Position numbers and translations under genes: made by a program. The notes beneath the pieces are model-generated. The model saw nothing but the letters and a program-made list of their open reading frames with translations, had not been told where the DNA came from and searched no databases. From Salinimicrobium tongyeongense (lineage in GTDB: Bacteria > Bacteroidota > Bacteroidia > Flavobacteriales > Flavobacteriaceae), in NCBI RefSeq assembly GCF_026109735.1, contig NZ_CP069620.1:1798001-1862000 (forward strand): a DNA stretch of 64,000 bases, given 5' to 3'. Each line of letters opens with the position of its first letter. The first letter of the stretch is position 1. Of the stretch, positions 35,666-44,023 are shown piece after piece.

Positions 35666-37225
35666 ATGAGCGCAATTGCTGAAAAATTCGGAATAAATCA
35701 AGCTTTAAAAGATCTTGGCCTTAATGTAGACCAGGTGAACAAGGGTACCTCTACCGGGAATGAATGGTTTTCTTCGGGGGAGGTTATCGAATCTTATTCG
35801 CCGGTAGACGGAGCTTTAATTGGAAAAGTAAAAGCCACCACCCGCGAAGATTACGACCGCACCATCAAAACCGCACAGGAAGCTTTTAAAACCTGGAGAA
35901 CCATGCCTTCACCTCAAAGAGGGGAAATAGTAAGGAAGTTTAATGACGAATTGCGCCGTTTAAAAGAGCCACTTGGAAAACTGGTTTCTTATGAAATGGG
36001 GAAATCTTACCAGGAAGGCCTGGGCGAGGTGCAGGAGATGATAGATATCTGTGATTTTGCAGTAGGGCTAAGCCGACAGCTGCACGGTGTCACGATGCAT
36101 TCTGAACGGCCCGGTCACCGCATGTACGAACAATACCACCCGCTTGGGGTTGTGGGAGTGATTTCTGCCTTTAACTTTCCTGTAGCCGTATGGTCGTGGA
36201 ACACTGCCCTTGCCTGGGTATGTGGCGATGTGTGCGTGTGGAAAGGATCTGAAAAAACACCTTTAACCTCTGTGGCCTGCCAGAATATTGCTGCAAGAGT
36301 ATTTTCTGAAAACAATCTTCCCGAAGGGATTTCCTGCCTTATCACCGGCGACTACAAAGTGGGGGAAATGCTCACCAAAGATGAAAGGGTGCCATTGATC
36401 TCGGCTACCGGTTCCATTAGAATGGGGAAAATCGTTGCCCAGGCTGTTGCGGCACGTTTAGGGAAGTCCCTGCTTGAACTGGGTGGAAATAATGCCATTA
36501 TCGTAACGCCCGATGCCAACATAAAAAATACCGTGATTGGTGCCGTTTTTGGAGCCGTGGGAACTTGCGGACAGCGTTGTACTTCAACCCGTAGATTGAT
36601 CGTGCACGAAGAGGTTTACGATCAGGTGAAAAACGCCATTGTTGATGCTTACCAGCAGTTGAGAATTGGAAATCCGTTAGATGAGAACAACCACGTGGGG
36701 CCACTTATCGATAAGGATGCCGTGAAGAACTACCAGGCTGCGCTTGATAAAGTTGTTGAGGAAGGCGGAAAAATAATCGTGGAAGGCGGAGTGCTTGAAG
36801 GGGAAGGCTATGAAAGCGGATGTTATGTGAAGCCTGCAATTGCCGAAGCTCAAAACCACTACGAGATTGTACAGCACGAAACCTTTGCGCCCGTACTTTA
36901 TCTTATGAAGTACAGCGGAGACCTTGAAAATGCCCTTGAACTTCAGAATGGTGTAAAACAGGGGCTTTCTTCTGCAATTATGACCAATAATCTCAGAGAG
37001 GCCGAAAGATTCCTTTCTGTGGAAGGATCTGACTGCGGAATTGCCAACGTGAACATAGGAACCTCGGGTGCCGAGATTGGCGGGGCCTTTGGAGGTGAGA
37101 AAGAAACCGGAGGCGGAAGGGAATCTGGTTCTGATGCCTGGAAGATCTACATGCGCCGGCAGACAAATACCATCAACTACACTACCGAACTGCCACTGGC
37201 ACAGGGAATCAAGTTCGATTTATAA
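35666..37225 (+). CDS. Aldehyde dehydrogenase, ALDH7 (antiquitin)-like
   Basis: NAD(P)-dependent aldehyde dehydrogenase of 519 aa. ATG 35666 (MSAIAEKFGINQALKDLGL) is chosen; the in-frame start at 35555 lies inside the HAAO gene. The catalytic glutamate is in LLELGGNNA and the nucleophilic cysteine in VGTCGQRCTSTRR. The sequence style is that of ALDH7A1/alpha-aminoadipic semialdehyde dehydrogenase, which acts in lysine breakdown. The neighbour HAAO instead suggests a tryptophan/kynurenine aldehyde, so substrate is open. A possible -7 box TATATTCG lies at 35619-35626. Confidence 0.88.
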   Translation: MSAIAEKFGINQALKDLGLNVDQVNKGTSTGNEWFSSGEVIESYSPVDGALIGKVKATTREDYDRTIKTAQEAFKTWRTMPSPQRGEIVRKFNDELRRLKEPLGKLVSYEMGKSYQEGLGEVQEMIDICDFAVGLSRQLHGVTMHSERPGHRMYEQYHPLGVVGVISAFNFPVAVWSWNTALAWVCGDVCVWKGSEKTPLTSVACQNIAARVFSENNLPEGISCLITGDYKVGEMLTKDERVPLISATGSIRMGKIVAQAVAARLGKSLLELGGNNAIIVTPDANIKNTVIGAVFGAVGTCGQRCTSTRRLIVHEEVYDQVKNAIVDAYQQLRIGNPLDENNHVGPLIDKDAVKNYQAALDKVVEEGGKIIVEGGVLEGEGYESGCYVKPAIAEAQNHYEIVQHETFAPVLYLMKYSGDLENALELQNGVKQGLSSAIMTNNLREAERFLSVEGSDCGIANVNIGTSGAEIGGAFGGEKETGGGRESGSDAWKIYMRRQTNTINYTTELPLAQGIKFDL

Positions 37226-37247
37226 GAGGTTAAATACGCTAAAAATA

Positions 37248-37279
37248 AAAAGAGGCTGTCTTTTAGGACAGCCTCTTTT
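37248..37279. terminator. Bidirectional terminator between ALDH and OYE genes
   Basis: A 13-bp perfect stem (37248-37260 with 37267-37279) flanked by A and T runs. Its GGCTGTC/GACAGCC core recurs in the terminator at 40233. A half copy of the palindrome (GGCATTTTTGG) abuts it at 37283. Confidence 0.88.
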
Positions 37280-37297
37280 TTTGGCATTTTTGGAACC

Positions 37298-38416
37298 TTA
37301 TTGCAAAGCAGGTTCTCTTTCAGTTTTTACCGGGTAATCTAAATATCCTTCTTTACCGGGGGTGTAGAAAGTTTTTTCATCCCATTCGGTTAGTTCAACG
37401 CCCTGTTCAAAGCGTTCTACCAGGTCGGGGTTTGAAACGTAAGGCTTTCCGAAGGCCACAAGATCGGCATTGCCTGCTTCCAGAACGGCATTTCCGCTTT
37501 CCTGGTCAAAGTTGGTATTGATCATTAAAGTCCCGTTATACATAGGCCTGTACCGTTTCGCGATCTCAGTTTCAGCAAAAGGAAGCTCAGAAACATCATT
37601 AAAAGGTTCGGAAAGGTGAAGATAAGCCAGGTTGTAATCATTCAGTTTTTTGACGATATAGTCAAAAGTAGGAATGGTTTCTTCATCCATGCTCATTCCA
37701 AAGATCCCGTGCAGGGAAGGGTTAAGGCGCAGGCCAATCTTCTCTTCGGGCATTACTTCTTTAATGGCGTCAATCACTTCAAAAAGAATCTTTGCGCGGT
37801 TTTCAATGCTGCCACCATACTCATCGGTGCGCTGGTTTGAGGTCCCGTTAAAGAACTGGTGCAGCAAATACCCGTTTGAAGAATGAATTTCTACCCCGTC
37901 AAACCCGGCTTTCATGGCGTTTGCAGCGGCCTGTTTAAAATCCTGAACGGTAGATTTGATTTCCTCCACGCTCATTTCTTTTGGCGTGACCGTGTCTTTT
38001 AAACCTTCGGAAGTAAAGGATTTTGAATTTGGATTTATGGCTGAAGGGGCCACGGGTAAATTTCCGTTGTGAAAATCGGGGTGAGACATGCGCCCCACAT
38101 GCCAAAGCTGTATGAAGATCTTTCCGTTGGCTTCATGAACTTTTTCGGTCACTTCTTTCCAGCCTTTCACCTGTTCTTCGGAATGTATTCCCGGGGTATT
38201 GATGTAACCCACGGCCTGTTTGGAGATCTGCGCACCTTCGGTAATGATGAGTCCGGCGCTGGCGCGCTGTTTATAATACTCCCCCTGAAGTTCTGCGGTG
38301 GGTTTGTTCTCGGGGTTGTTGGCGCGGCTTCGCGTCATGGGCGCCATGACCACGCGGTTTTTAAGGTTGAGGTTTCCTTTATTATAAGCCTGTAACAATG
38401 CTTGTTCTTTACTCAT
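37298..38416 (-). CDS. Old yellow enzyme family NADH:flavin oxidoreductase (alkene reductase)
   Basis: FMN-dependent ene-reductase of 372 aa. The N-terminal NRVVMAPMTRSRA, the FMN/substrate region IFIQLWHVGRMSHPDF and the active-site HSSNGYLLHQFFN match the NemA/OYE class. It reduces activated C=C bonds of electrophiles such as quinones, maleimides or nitrate esters; the physiological substrate is unknown. It is monocistronic and divergent from a small lipoprotein gene; no TetR/NemR-type regulator is adjacent. Confidence 0.93.
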   Translation of the reverse strand: MSKEQALLQAYNKGNLNLKNRVVMAPMTRSRANNPENKPTAELQGEYYKQRASAGLIITEGAQISKQAVGYINTPGIHSEEQVKGWKEVTEKVHEANGKIFIQLWHVGRMSHPDFHNGNLPVAPSAINPNSKSFTSEGLKDTVTPKEMSVEEIKSTVQDFKQAAANAMKAGFDGVEIHSSNGYLLHQFFNGTSNQRTDEYGGSIENRAKILFEVIDAIKEVMPEEKIGLRLNPSLHGIFGMSMDEETIPTFDYIVKKLNDYNLAYLHLSEPFNDVSELPFAETEIAKRYRPMYNGTLMINTNFDQESGNAVLEAGNADLVAFGKPYVSNPDLVERFEQGVELTEWDEKTFYTPGKEGYLDYPVKTEREPALQ

Positions 38417-38587
38417 ATCTATAGCTTAATCAGCTCGTTTTTAGGTTAATATTCTTTTCTTCAAAGGTAAGGAAGGCGTTGCGCGCAGGAATTGATGTAT
38501 GTCAAAGGAAAGGGTTAAAGTATGTTAAGTTATGAGTTTGGAAAGCCTTCCGCAGAAAAAGCACTTCTTTTAGAGAGACAGTTTCTT

Positions 38588-38595
38588 TATCTTAG
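38588..38595 (+). promoter_or_regulatory. Possible -7 box (TATCTTAG) for the 38.6-kb lipoprotein
   Basis: Partial TAnnTTTG match 22 bp before the ATG, within the 200-bp gap between divergent genes. Confidence 0.35.
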
Positions 38596-38616
38596 AACAA
38601 ACTAAACCAACTATTC

Positions 38617-38994
38617 ATGAAGAAAATATTTACACTCCTGTTTTTTATCGGCTCAATTTTCTCCTGCGTTCCCGAAGACCATGTACTGGAACTTGAACTG
38701 GTGAATAATACTTCGGAAGCAGTTAAAAACCTGAAAGTTTTCACGGCCGGCGAAAAAGTGAGTTTTGAAGTTGATGTTCTGCCTGCGGGCGAAGAGATTG
38801 CGCACAGCCTGCAGGTGCCCAAAGATGCTGTTGACGGGAAATACACCTTCAGGTTTACCCGAAGTAACGGAAAACAAGAATCGGTTACCGGAAGCTATCT
38901 CAAAGAAGGGGAAGATTATCTGAAGAAGACGTTGGTTTTCGATATTCAGCAAAATGCTGTGAACGTGAACCACAAAATGCTGGAGGTGAAGTAA
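38617..38994 (+). CDS. Small lipoprotein of unknown function
   Basis: A 125-aa predicted lipoprotein (MKKIFTLLFFIGSIFSC, C17). The mature part reads as a small beta-sandwich: alternating hydrophobic strands (VLELELVNNTSEAVKNLKVF, KYTFRFTRSNGKQESVTGSY) without catalytic motifs. The C17-VPED pattern puts acidic residues close to the lipidated Cys, which in Bacteroidota can favour surface export. I do not recognise the family. It is monocistronic; the downstream gap carries a 19-bp palindrome. Confidence 0.7.
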   Translation: MKKIFTLLFFIGSIFSCVPEDHVLELELVNNTSEAVKNLKVFTAGEKVSFEVDVLPAGEEIAHSLQVPKDAVDGKYTFRFTRSNGKQESVTGSYLKEGEDYLKKTLVFDIQQNAVNVNHKMLEVK

Positions 38995-39044
38995 ACCTCA
39001 GGCTAAACCTTCAGAATTCTTCCGAAAAAATTCTGCCAAAGCTG

Positions 39045-39063
39045 TCAAAAATGGCATTTTTAG
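39045..39063. repeat. Dispersed 19-bp palindrome, convergent gap
   Basis: TCAAAAATGGCATTTTTAG with a perfect 15-nt core, between convergent lipoprotein and EamA genes. Confidence 0.88.
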
Positions 39064-39071
39064 CACTCGAT

Positions 39072-40013
39072 TTAATTTTTCTTCAGAAAGGTAGATGCTT
39101 TGCTGGTGAAGCGTGAAAGCACGACCAGCTTCTTTTTGGTGTTTATGAAATAGACCCCGGTGAGCAGTACAGCCGCGGCAATGGCCGACTGGCTGGTGAT
39201 TTGCTCGTCTAAAAAGTACCAGCCCAAAATCATGGCAATAACCGGGTTTACGTAAGTTGAAGTGGCCACTTTTTCGGGAGAGATCACCTTTAGCAGGTAG
39301 TTAAAAGCCGTAAAGGCCACAATACTTCCGAAGATGATGAGCAGCAGCATCGAATATTGTACCTGGCTGCTCCAGCTGAAAGGAGAACTCCAGGATTCGT
39401 TAAAAGCCAGGCTCGAAAGGGCTAAAATGATGCCTGCGCAGAACATTTGGTAACCGGTATTGACAAAATGGTTACTGGGTAAATTGGCTTTTCCCACAAA
39501 AAGGCTTCCGTAAGACCAGCTTAGCAGGCAGCAGAAGATCATTACAATTCCAAGAATGGAGTTTTCCTGAGAGGTAACTTCTTTTTGGCTCACCAGTAAA
39601 TAAATCCCACTTAGGCCCAGAGCGACTCCCAGCATAGACATGGGCAGGATCTTTTTACCTTCAAAGATTCGCATGAAGATCAGCACTACCAGGGGTTGTG
39701 CCGAAATTACCAGGGCTGCAAAGCCGCTGTCTACAAATCTTAGCGCCCAAACCACCACGCCGTTTCCAAAAGCGAGGAACAAAAATCCTGCTATTGCGGT
39801 ATTAAAGAACTGGGCGCGGGTAATTCTAAGGCTTTTGCCCATGGCGCGGCTAATTCCAAAAATGAGCAGCCCGGCGGTGGCAAACCTGATGGCAGCCAGC
39901 ATGAAGGGCGGCAGCTCGGTCACCGCAATCTTGTTGAGCAGGTAAGTAGACCCCCAGATCACGTAAATGGAGAAAAAGGCCAGAACAATAAAAAGCGGAT
40001 TTTTTGAGCTCAT
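39072..40013 (-). CDS. EamA/DMT-family membrane transporter
   Basis: A 313-aa protein with ten predicted membrane segments in two EamA repeats. The repeat starts show FFSIYVIWGSTYLLNKIAVTELPPFMLAAIRF and later VNTGYQMFCAGIILAL. It resembles the RhaT/YdcZ-like drug/metabolite exporters, which move amino acids or other small metabolites. The substrate is not readable. It has a good promoter box close upstream (40031-40038) and no operon partners. Confidence 0.9.
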   Translation of the reverse strand: MSSKNPLFIVLAFFSIYVIWGSTYLLNKIAVTELPPFMLAAIRFATAGLLIFGISRAMGKSLRITRAQFFNTAIAGFLFLAFGNGVVVWALRFVDSGFAALVISAQPLVVLIFMRIFEGKKILPMSMLGVALGLSGIYLLVSQKEVTSQENSILGIVMIFCCLLSWSYGSLFVGKANLPSNHFVNTGYQMFCAGIILALSSLAFNESWSSPFSWSSQVQYSMLLLIIFGSIVAFTAFNYLLKVISPEKVATSTYVNPVIAMILGWYFLDEQITSQSAIAAAVLLTGVYFINTKKKLVVLSRFTSKASTFLKKN

Positions 40014-40030
40014 GCTGAAAATTTGCTGTG

Positions 40031-40038
40031 CAAACTTA
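40031..40038 (-). promoter_or_regulatory. -7 box (TAAGTTTG) for the EamA gene
   Basis: Exact TAnnTTTG match, 18 bp upstream of the start codon. Confidence 0.5.
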
Positions 40039-40181
40039 GCAATAAAACGGCTGCCTCAGCTATGGGGATTTTTTCTTAAAATAACAGGATTCCTGGGGAT
40101 GGGTTTTGAAAAATCTTCAGCAGGAAAACTCATTTACTTCTCACGTATTGCTTTCTGAAAAAAATTCGGGAAAAAACCTGC

Positions 40182-40200
40182 TCAAAAATGCCATTTTTGG
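40182..40200. repeat. Dispersed 19-bp palindrome upstream of the desaturase terminator
   Basis: TCAAAAATGCCATTTTTGG, perfect 15-nt core, in the 252-bp gap between the EamA start and the desaturase stop. Nothing else was seen in that gap apart from the EamA promoter and the terminator. Confidence 0.88.
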
Positions 40201-40230
40201 AAGTAAACTTCCGCAGAAAACAAGGCAAAA

Positions 40231-40257
40231 AAAAGGCTGTCTTTTTAAGGACAGCCT
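40231..40257 (-). terminator. Intrinsic terminator of the acyl-ACP desaturase gene
   Basis: A 7-bp GC stem (40235-40241 with 40250-40256) followed on the minus strand by a T9 tract. Core sequence shared with the 37248 terminator. Confidence 0.82.
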
Positions 40258-40265
40258 CCCAATGC

Positions 40266-41270
40266 TTATAATTTTCCGTTTGGTGTGACCCAGGCAAACT
40301 GGTGCGGGTCTTGCGGAACTTTGATCCTTTCGGCGATTCTCGTCATCCTGTCCGGAAGTTTCATGAGATAATCGCGGGCTTTTTCGGCTTTATCGGTAAG
40401 GGAAGTCATTTTGTCGATCTCCCAGAAGTCATTCAGTTTTTGAAGGATATCAATATAATCCTGCGTGGTGTAGACGCCAAGTCTTTGTGCTGCATTGGAA
40501 AAGTTTTCAAATGCCTCGCCAATGCCCTGGCCGCTCTCCCTAATGAACTGGGCGGGCATAACGATCTTTTTCTTCATCATGTCTTCAAAAGCCAGCATCA
40601 TTTCACTTGGGTCGTATTCAAAAATGGTCTTTACAAACTCCCTGTAGGCCAGGTGGTGGCGCATCTCGTCTCCGGCAATGATGTTGCACATTTTAGCGAG
40701 CATCTTATTCCCCTTTTTTCGGGCAAGCTGGCCCACGCGTTTATGAGAAATGTTGGTGGCTAGCTCCTGGAAGCTGGTGTACACAAAATTGCGGTAGGGA
40801 TCGCGGCCTGTTCCTATGTCAAAACCGTCATTGATGAGGTATTGGGTGGTTTTTTCTACTTCCCTCATATTTACCCTGCCCGAGAGGTAAAGGTATTTGT
40901 TAAGGGTGTCGCCGTGGCGGTTCTCTTCCCCGGTCCAGTGGCGAATCCATTTTGCCCAGCCATTTTGCAATCCTTTTTGCTGCCCATGCTGCTCAACCCC
41001 TTCCATATCCATTAACCAGGATTCATAGGTTGGCAGAGCTTCTTCGGTCACCATATCGGCTACCAGTACTACCCAGAAATCATATCCCAGTTCCTGAGCT
41101 TCTTCCCGGATTTGTGTCACTTCTTCAAAGAAATTCTCTTGCTGCGAATTGGGTAAAAGATCTGTAGGCTGCCAGATCTCTTCCACCGGAATGAGATACT
41201 TCTCCACAAATTCATCAATAGACTTCTCAACAGTCTTCATTACTTCTAATCTGATATTCTCTAGCGCCAT
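40266..41270 (-). CDS. Acyl-ACP desaturase (soluble di-iron type)
   Basis: A 334-aa soluble stearoyl-ACP desaturase homologue that inserts a cis double bond into acyl-ACP. The di-iron carboxylate/His motifs are GEENRHGDTLN and AGDEMRHHLAY, i.e. the two ExxH elements of the ferritin-like four-helix bundle. There is no membrane segment, unlike the DesA/FADS type. It likely adjusts membrane fluidity. It has its own TATCTTTG promoter and a leader hairpin at 41291-41309. Monocistronic. Confidence 0.93.
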   Translation of the reverse strand: MALENIRLEVMKTVEKSIDEFVEKYLIPVEEIWQPTDLLPNSQQENFFEEVTQIREEAQELGYDFWVVLVADMVTEEALPTYESWLMDMEGVEQHGQQKGLQNGWAKWIRHWTGEENRHGDTLNKYLYLSGRVNMREVEKTTQYLINDGFDIGTGRDPYRNFVYTSFQELATNISHKRVGQLARKKGNKMLAKMCNIIAGDEMRHHLAYREFVKTIFEYDPSEMMLAFEDMMKKKIVMPAQFIRESGQGIGEAFENFSNAAQRLGVYTTQDYIDILQKLNDFWEIDKMTSLTDKAEKARDYLMKLPDRMTRIAERIKVPQDPHQFAWVTPNGKL

Positions 41271-41334
41271 ATAGGTAGGGTGTTTTTCATGGTTCTTTTC
41301 TCAAGAACCGAACCATTATAATTTTGGTAATCTA

Positions 41335-41342
41335 CAAAGATA
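41335..41342 (-). promoter_or_regulatory. -7 box (TATCTTTG) for the acyl-ACP desaturase gene
   Basis: Exact TAnnTTTG match 65 bp upstream of the ATG. The predicted 5' leader carries a GGTTCTT/AAGAACC hairpin at 41291-41309, a possible control point. Confidence 0.55.
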
Positions 41343-41375
41343 GAAAGTTCAAAGAGGAGGACGTTAAAAAATTTC

Positions 41376-42104
41376 TTAATTTCTACCCGATTCGTCAGGA
41401 TAAAGGCTGTGTACCGGGTCACTTTGAACCACTTCTTTTGAGTTTACATCGAGTAAAGACAGCTTTCCCATAAAGGCCGCACCTGTGTCTATGTTAAAAA
41501 CATTTGCAAAATTGGCAGGTTTGTCTTCTCCAATCCTGGTGACCGGCGTATGGCCAATATATATTTCCCGGAACAGTTCCAGGCGTTTTGGGTAATGCGT
41601 TTCTCCCGGCTTTAATGCCGGATTAACAGCCATGGCCATCTCCCACAGGGTGCGGTCCCAATAGAAAGGCGTGGGCGTATATTCCTCCTCGGGGCCTTTT
41701 TGGTTGGTGAATCCGGCGTGTACAAAAAGCCGGTTTTCAGCATCAATATAATAATTGACCATTTCTTCGAAGAACTTGATGTGCTCCTGTTTTTCTTCAC
41801 TGGTGAACCGGCGGTAAGCGTCAATGCTTGATTGCCCGCCGTGTTGCAGCCATTTGTCATTCAATTCGCCGGTTTTTAACCAGCGATGGGTGAGGTCGTC
41901 GTGGTTTCCGCGTAAAAAGATGCAGGTATTTTGTTTGGAAAATTTTATGAGATAGGAAACCACATTGGCCGAATCGCTCCAGCCATCTACGTAATCTCCC
42001 AAAAAAATTACAGTATCTCGGGGCGTAATCTTTGCCCTTTCCAGCAATTGAATGAGTGCTTTTAAACCTCCATGTATGTCTCCTATTACCAGAGTCCTTT
42101 CCAT
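41376..42104 (-). CDS. Serine/threonine-type metallophosphatase
   Basis: A 242-aa calcineurin-like phosphoesterase. The metal motifs GDIHGG (residues 8-13), GDYVDGWSDS and RGNHDDL are in the usual order, with the later HAGF and GHTPV histidines. Proteins of this size act as protein or small-molecule phosphatases; some are Ap4A hydrolases. Its ATG is directly next to the stop of the AlbA_2 gene upstream, so both are translated from one mRNA. Confidence 0.9.
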   Translation of the reverse strand: MERTLVIGDIHGGLKALIQLLERAKITPRDTVIFLGDYVDGWSDSANVVSYLIKFSKQNTCIFLRGNHDDLTHRWLKTGELNDKWLQHGGQSSIDAYRRFTSEEKQEHIKFFEEMVNYYIDAENRLFVHAGFTNQKGPEEEYTPTPFYWDRTLWEMAMAVNPALKPGETHYPKRLELFREIYIGHTPVTRIGEDKPANFANVFNIDTGAAFMGKLSLLDVNSKEVVQSDPVHSLYPDESGRN

Positions 42105-43241
42105 TTAATTGTATTTTACTTTTCTCAATATCCGCAGGCTTTCCTTGTACTGCTGATAAATCCTTTCATCAAAATTCCTGAGTTCTTCCTTTGCGTCTTC
42201 AAGGCGGTCTAGTGCCTCGCTGAAGCCGTTAAAATGACACAGTAAATACGTGGCTGGCAAATTATATAAATCTTTTTCTTCGGAAGGGGTTAATTGCAAA
42301 TTTTGTTTCAGCTTGTGCACCAGTGCAATATTCGAATTATAGATGTGGTACAGCGTTCTTTTTTCAAACTGCGGAGGCTTAAAAAGCATATTTGTCTTGA
42401 TCTCATAAGTGGCATTGTCTTTAAAGTGGATCTTTACTTCTTCCAGCGGATAGTATTTAAACCTGTCGTTAAGCCCCAGCTTTACATACTCTAAAATGCT
42501 AAAAAGGTCTTCCGAAATCTCGATGCTCACCTCGTCAAGATCTGAATAAAAGAGTTTTACCTGTTCGTTGATGAGCTCAATGTCTACTCTTGAAAAATAG
42601 ACTTCTTCATTGGCCTCTTTCTTCTTGCCGCTCCAGCACACCACAAAATATTCTTTAAAAACCTTGTATTCGGGCCTAAGGTTCTCATGCTTTCCCATGA
42701 AGTCAAAAACCCCGTCTAGCGTGAGCTGTATGTTGTTCTGGGAATGTGCTTCAATGGCATTTACCACGGCTGAATTATCGCTTTGTGAACCCCGCGAAAA
42801 CTCCGAAGCTATGCTAATACTGCCCTCCCTGAAGAAGATGCTTTGTGCAGGGTACTTCCAGATGGCTTTTTTCAAAGCACAGGTTTTGCCTTTGTTGGGT
42901 TTTATGGTGACCAGCCCCACCACCAGGTCGTGTGGCAAATGCGGAAACGGGATGTTTTCATAGGCCACCAGCGGCGGATTTTCGAGGTAGGCATTTACCA
43001 GGTTCTGTATCTTGCTGTCGTCAAAAAAGTCAACTCCTTTAATCTGGTTGTCGGCATCTTCAACCCCAATGACCATATAAGAATTATTGTTGGGGTTGGA
43101 ATTGGCCAGGGCGCAAATGTGCTTTAGAAATTTGGCCTTTCCTTCTTTTTCTCCCAGGTTGATCTGGCGCTTTTTATCATAAAAACTGTTTTCGCTGTTA
43201 TGCGCGAGCAGATTTTTAATAAGAAGGCGCTTGTTGATCAT
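42105..43241 (-). CDS. AlbA_2 (Schlafen-type) putative ATP-binding protein
   Basis: A 378-aa cytosolic protein. Residues about 15-130 fit an AlbA_2 domain: an early acidic/aromatic segment, then FLKHICALANSNPNNNSYMVIGVEDADNQIKG, the conserved ALAN...GVED core found in Schlafen-like proteins and in many bacterial HTH-linked regulators. No C-terminal winged helix is obvious. The remaining 250 aa contain a beta-rich part and a C-terminal coiled coil (EALDRLEDAKEELRNFDERI). It is fused transcriptionally to a phosphatase gene. Function unknown; RNA or nucleotide binding is an inference from the fold. Confidence 0.75.
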   Translation of the reverse strand: MINKRLLIKNLLAHNSENSFYDKKRQINLGEKEGKAKFLKHICALANSNPNNNSYMVIGVEDADNQIKGVDFFDDSKIQNLVNAYLENPPLVAYENIPFPHLPHDLVVGLVTIKPNKGKTCALKKAIWKYPAQSIFFREGSISIASEFSRGSQSDNSAVVNAIEAHSQNNIQLTLDGVFDFMGKHENLRPEYKVFKEYFVVCWSGKKKEANEEVYFSRVDIELINEQVKLFYSDLDEVSIEISEDLFSILEYVKLGLNDRFKYYPLEEVKIHFKDNATYEIKTNMLFKPPQFEKRTLYHIYNSNIALVHKLKQNLQLTPSEEKDLYNLPATYLLCHFNGFSEALDRLEDAKEELRNFDERIYQQYKESLRILRKVKYN

Positions 43242-43246
43242 GCCTG

Positions 43247-43999
43247 CTATTCCTTATGTACAATAGTAGAAGTTGCCTGTGCGGTGGGCAGCACCAGCAG
43301 GTCGGCAATGTTCACATGCCGGGGGCGGCTCACTACAAACACCACGAGTTCGGCGATGTCTTCGGGCTTTAGGGCCTGGTAACCCTGGTAAACCGATTTT
43401 GCCTTTTCTGAATCCCCTTTGAACCTCACCTCGCTAAAACCGGTCTCTACCAGCCCCGGGTTTATGGCACCTACGCGTATGCCTTTCCCGTTTAGGTCAA
43501 TGCGCATTCCCTGGTTAATGGCGTCTACGGCGTGTTTGCTGGCGCTGTACACGTTCCCGTTTGGATAAACTTCTTTTCCGGCCAAAGAACCAATGTTGAT
43601 AATATCTCCCGAGCCTCTTTTTAGCATCTGCGGAATGATCTCCCGGCTCACGTACAGCAGGCCTTTCACATTAATGTCTATCATTGCATCCCAGTCGGTC
43701 ACACTTCCGGTTTGAATGGGGTCGAGGCCATGGGCATTTCCGGCGTTGTTAATGAGTACATCTATAGTTTTGAATTGCTGCGGAAGGCTTTGAATAGCCT
43801 CACTTACTTTTTCTTTATCTCTCACGTCAAACTGAAGGATGTGTACTTCGGTTTTAGCGCTAAGCTCATTTTTTAAAGATTCAAGGGCGTCTTTTCTTCG
43901 GCCGCAAATAACAAGGCGGTAACCTGCGGCTGCCAGGGCAATTGCAGTTGCTTTCCCAATTCCACTGCTGGCGCCGGTGACTAAAGCTGTTTTGTTCAT
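43247..43999 (-). CDS. SDR-family NADP-dependent oxidoreductase (YdfG-like)
   Basis: Classical short-chain dehydrogenase, 250 aa. TGASSGIGKATA binds the cofactor near residue 7, with GRRKDAL after the second strand. NNAGNAHG, the catalytic Ser in NIGSLAGKE and the YSASK pair follow. The family includes YdfG, which acts on malonic semialdehyde, serine and 3-hydroxy acids. The ATG at 43999 is chosen; an in-frame ATG at 44017 comes from the palindrome. It probably shares a transcript with the AKR-like gene just upstream. Confidence 0.9.
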   Translation of the reverse strand: MNKTALVTGASSGIGKATAIALAAAGYRLVICGRRKDALESLKNELSAKTEVHILQFDVRDKEKVSEAIQSLPQQFKTIDVLINNAGNAHGLDPIQTGSVTDWDAMIDINVKGLLYVSREIIPQMLKRGSGDIINIGSLAGKEVYPNGNVYSASKHAVDAINQGMRIDLNGKGIRVGAINPGLVETGFSEVRFKGDSEKAKSVYQGYQALKPEDIAELVVFVVSRPRHVNIADLLVLPTAQATSTIVHKE

Positions 44000-44004
44000 A
44001 GGTG

Positions 44005-44023
44005 TCAAAAATGTCATTTTTAA
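44005..44023. repeat. Dispersed 19-bp palindrome between AKR-like and SDR genes
   Basis: TCAAAAATGTCATTTTTAA, perfect 15-nt core. It supplies the TAA stop of the upstream gene (44020-44022) and a false ATG for the downstream one. Confidence 0.88.
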
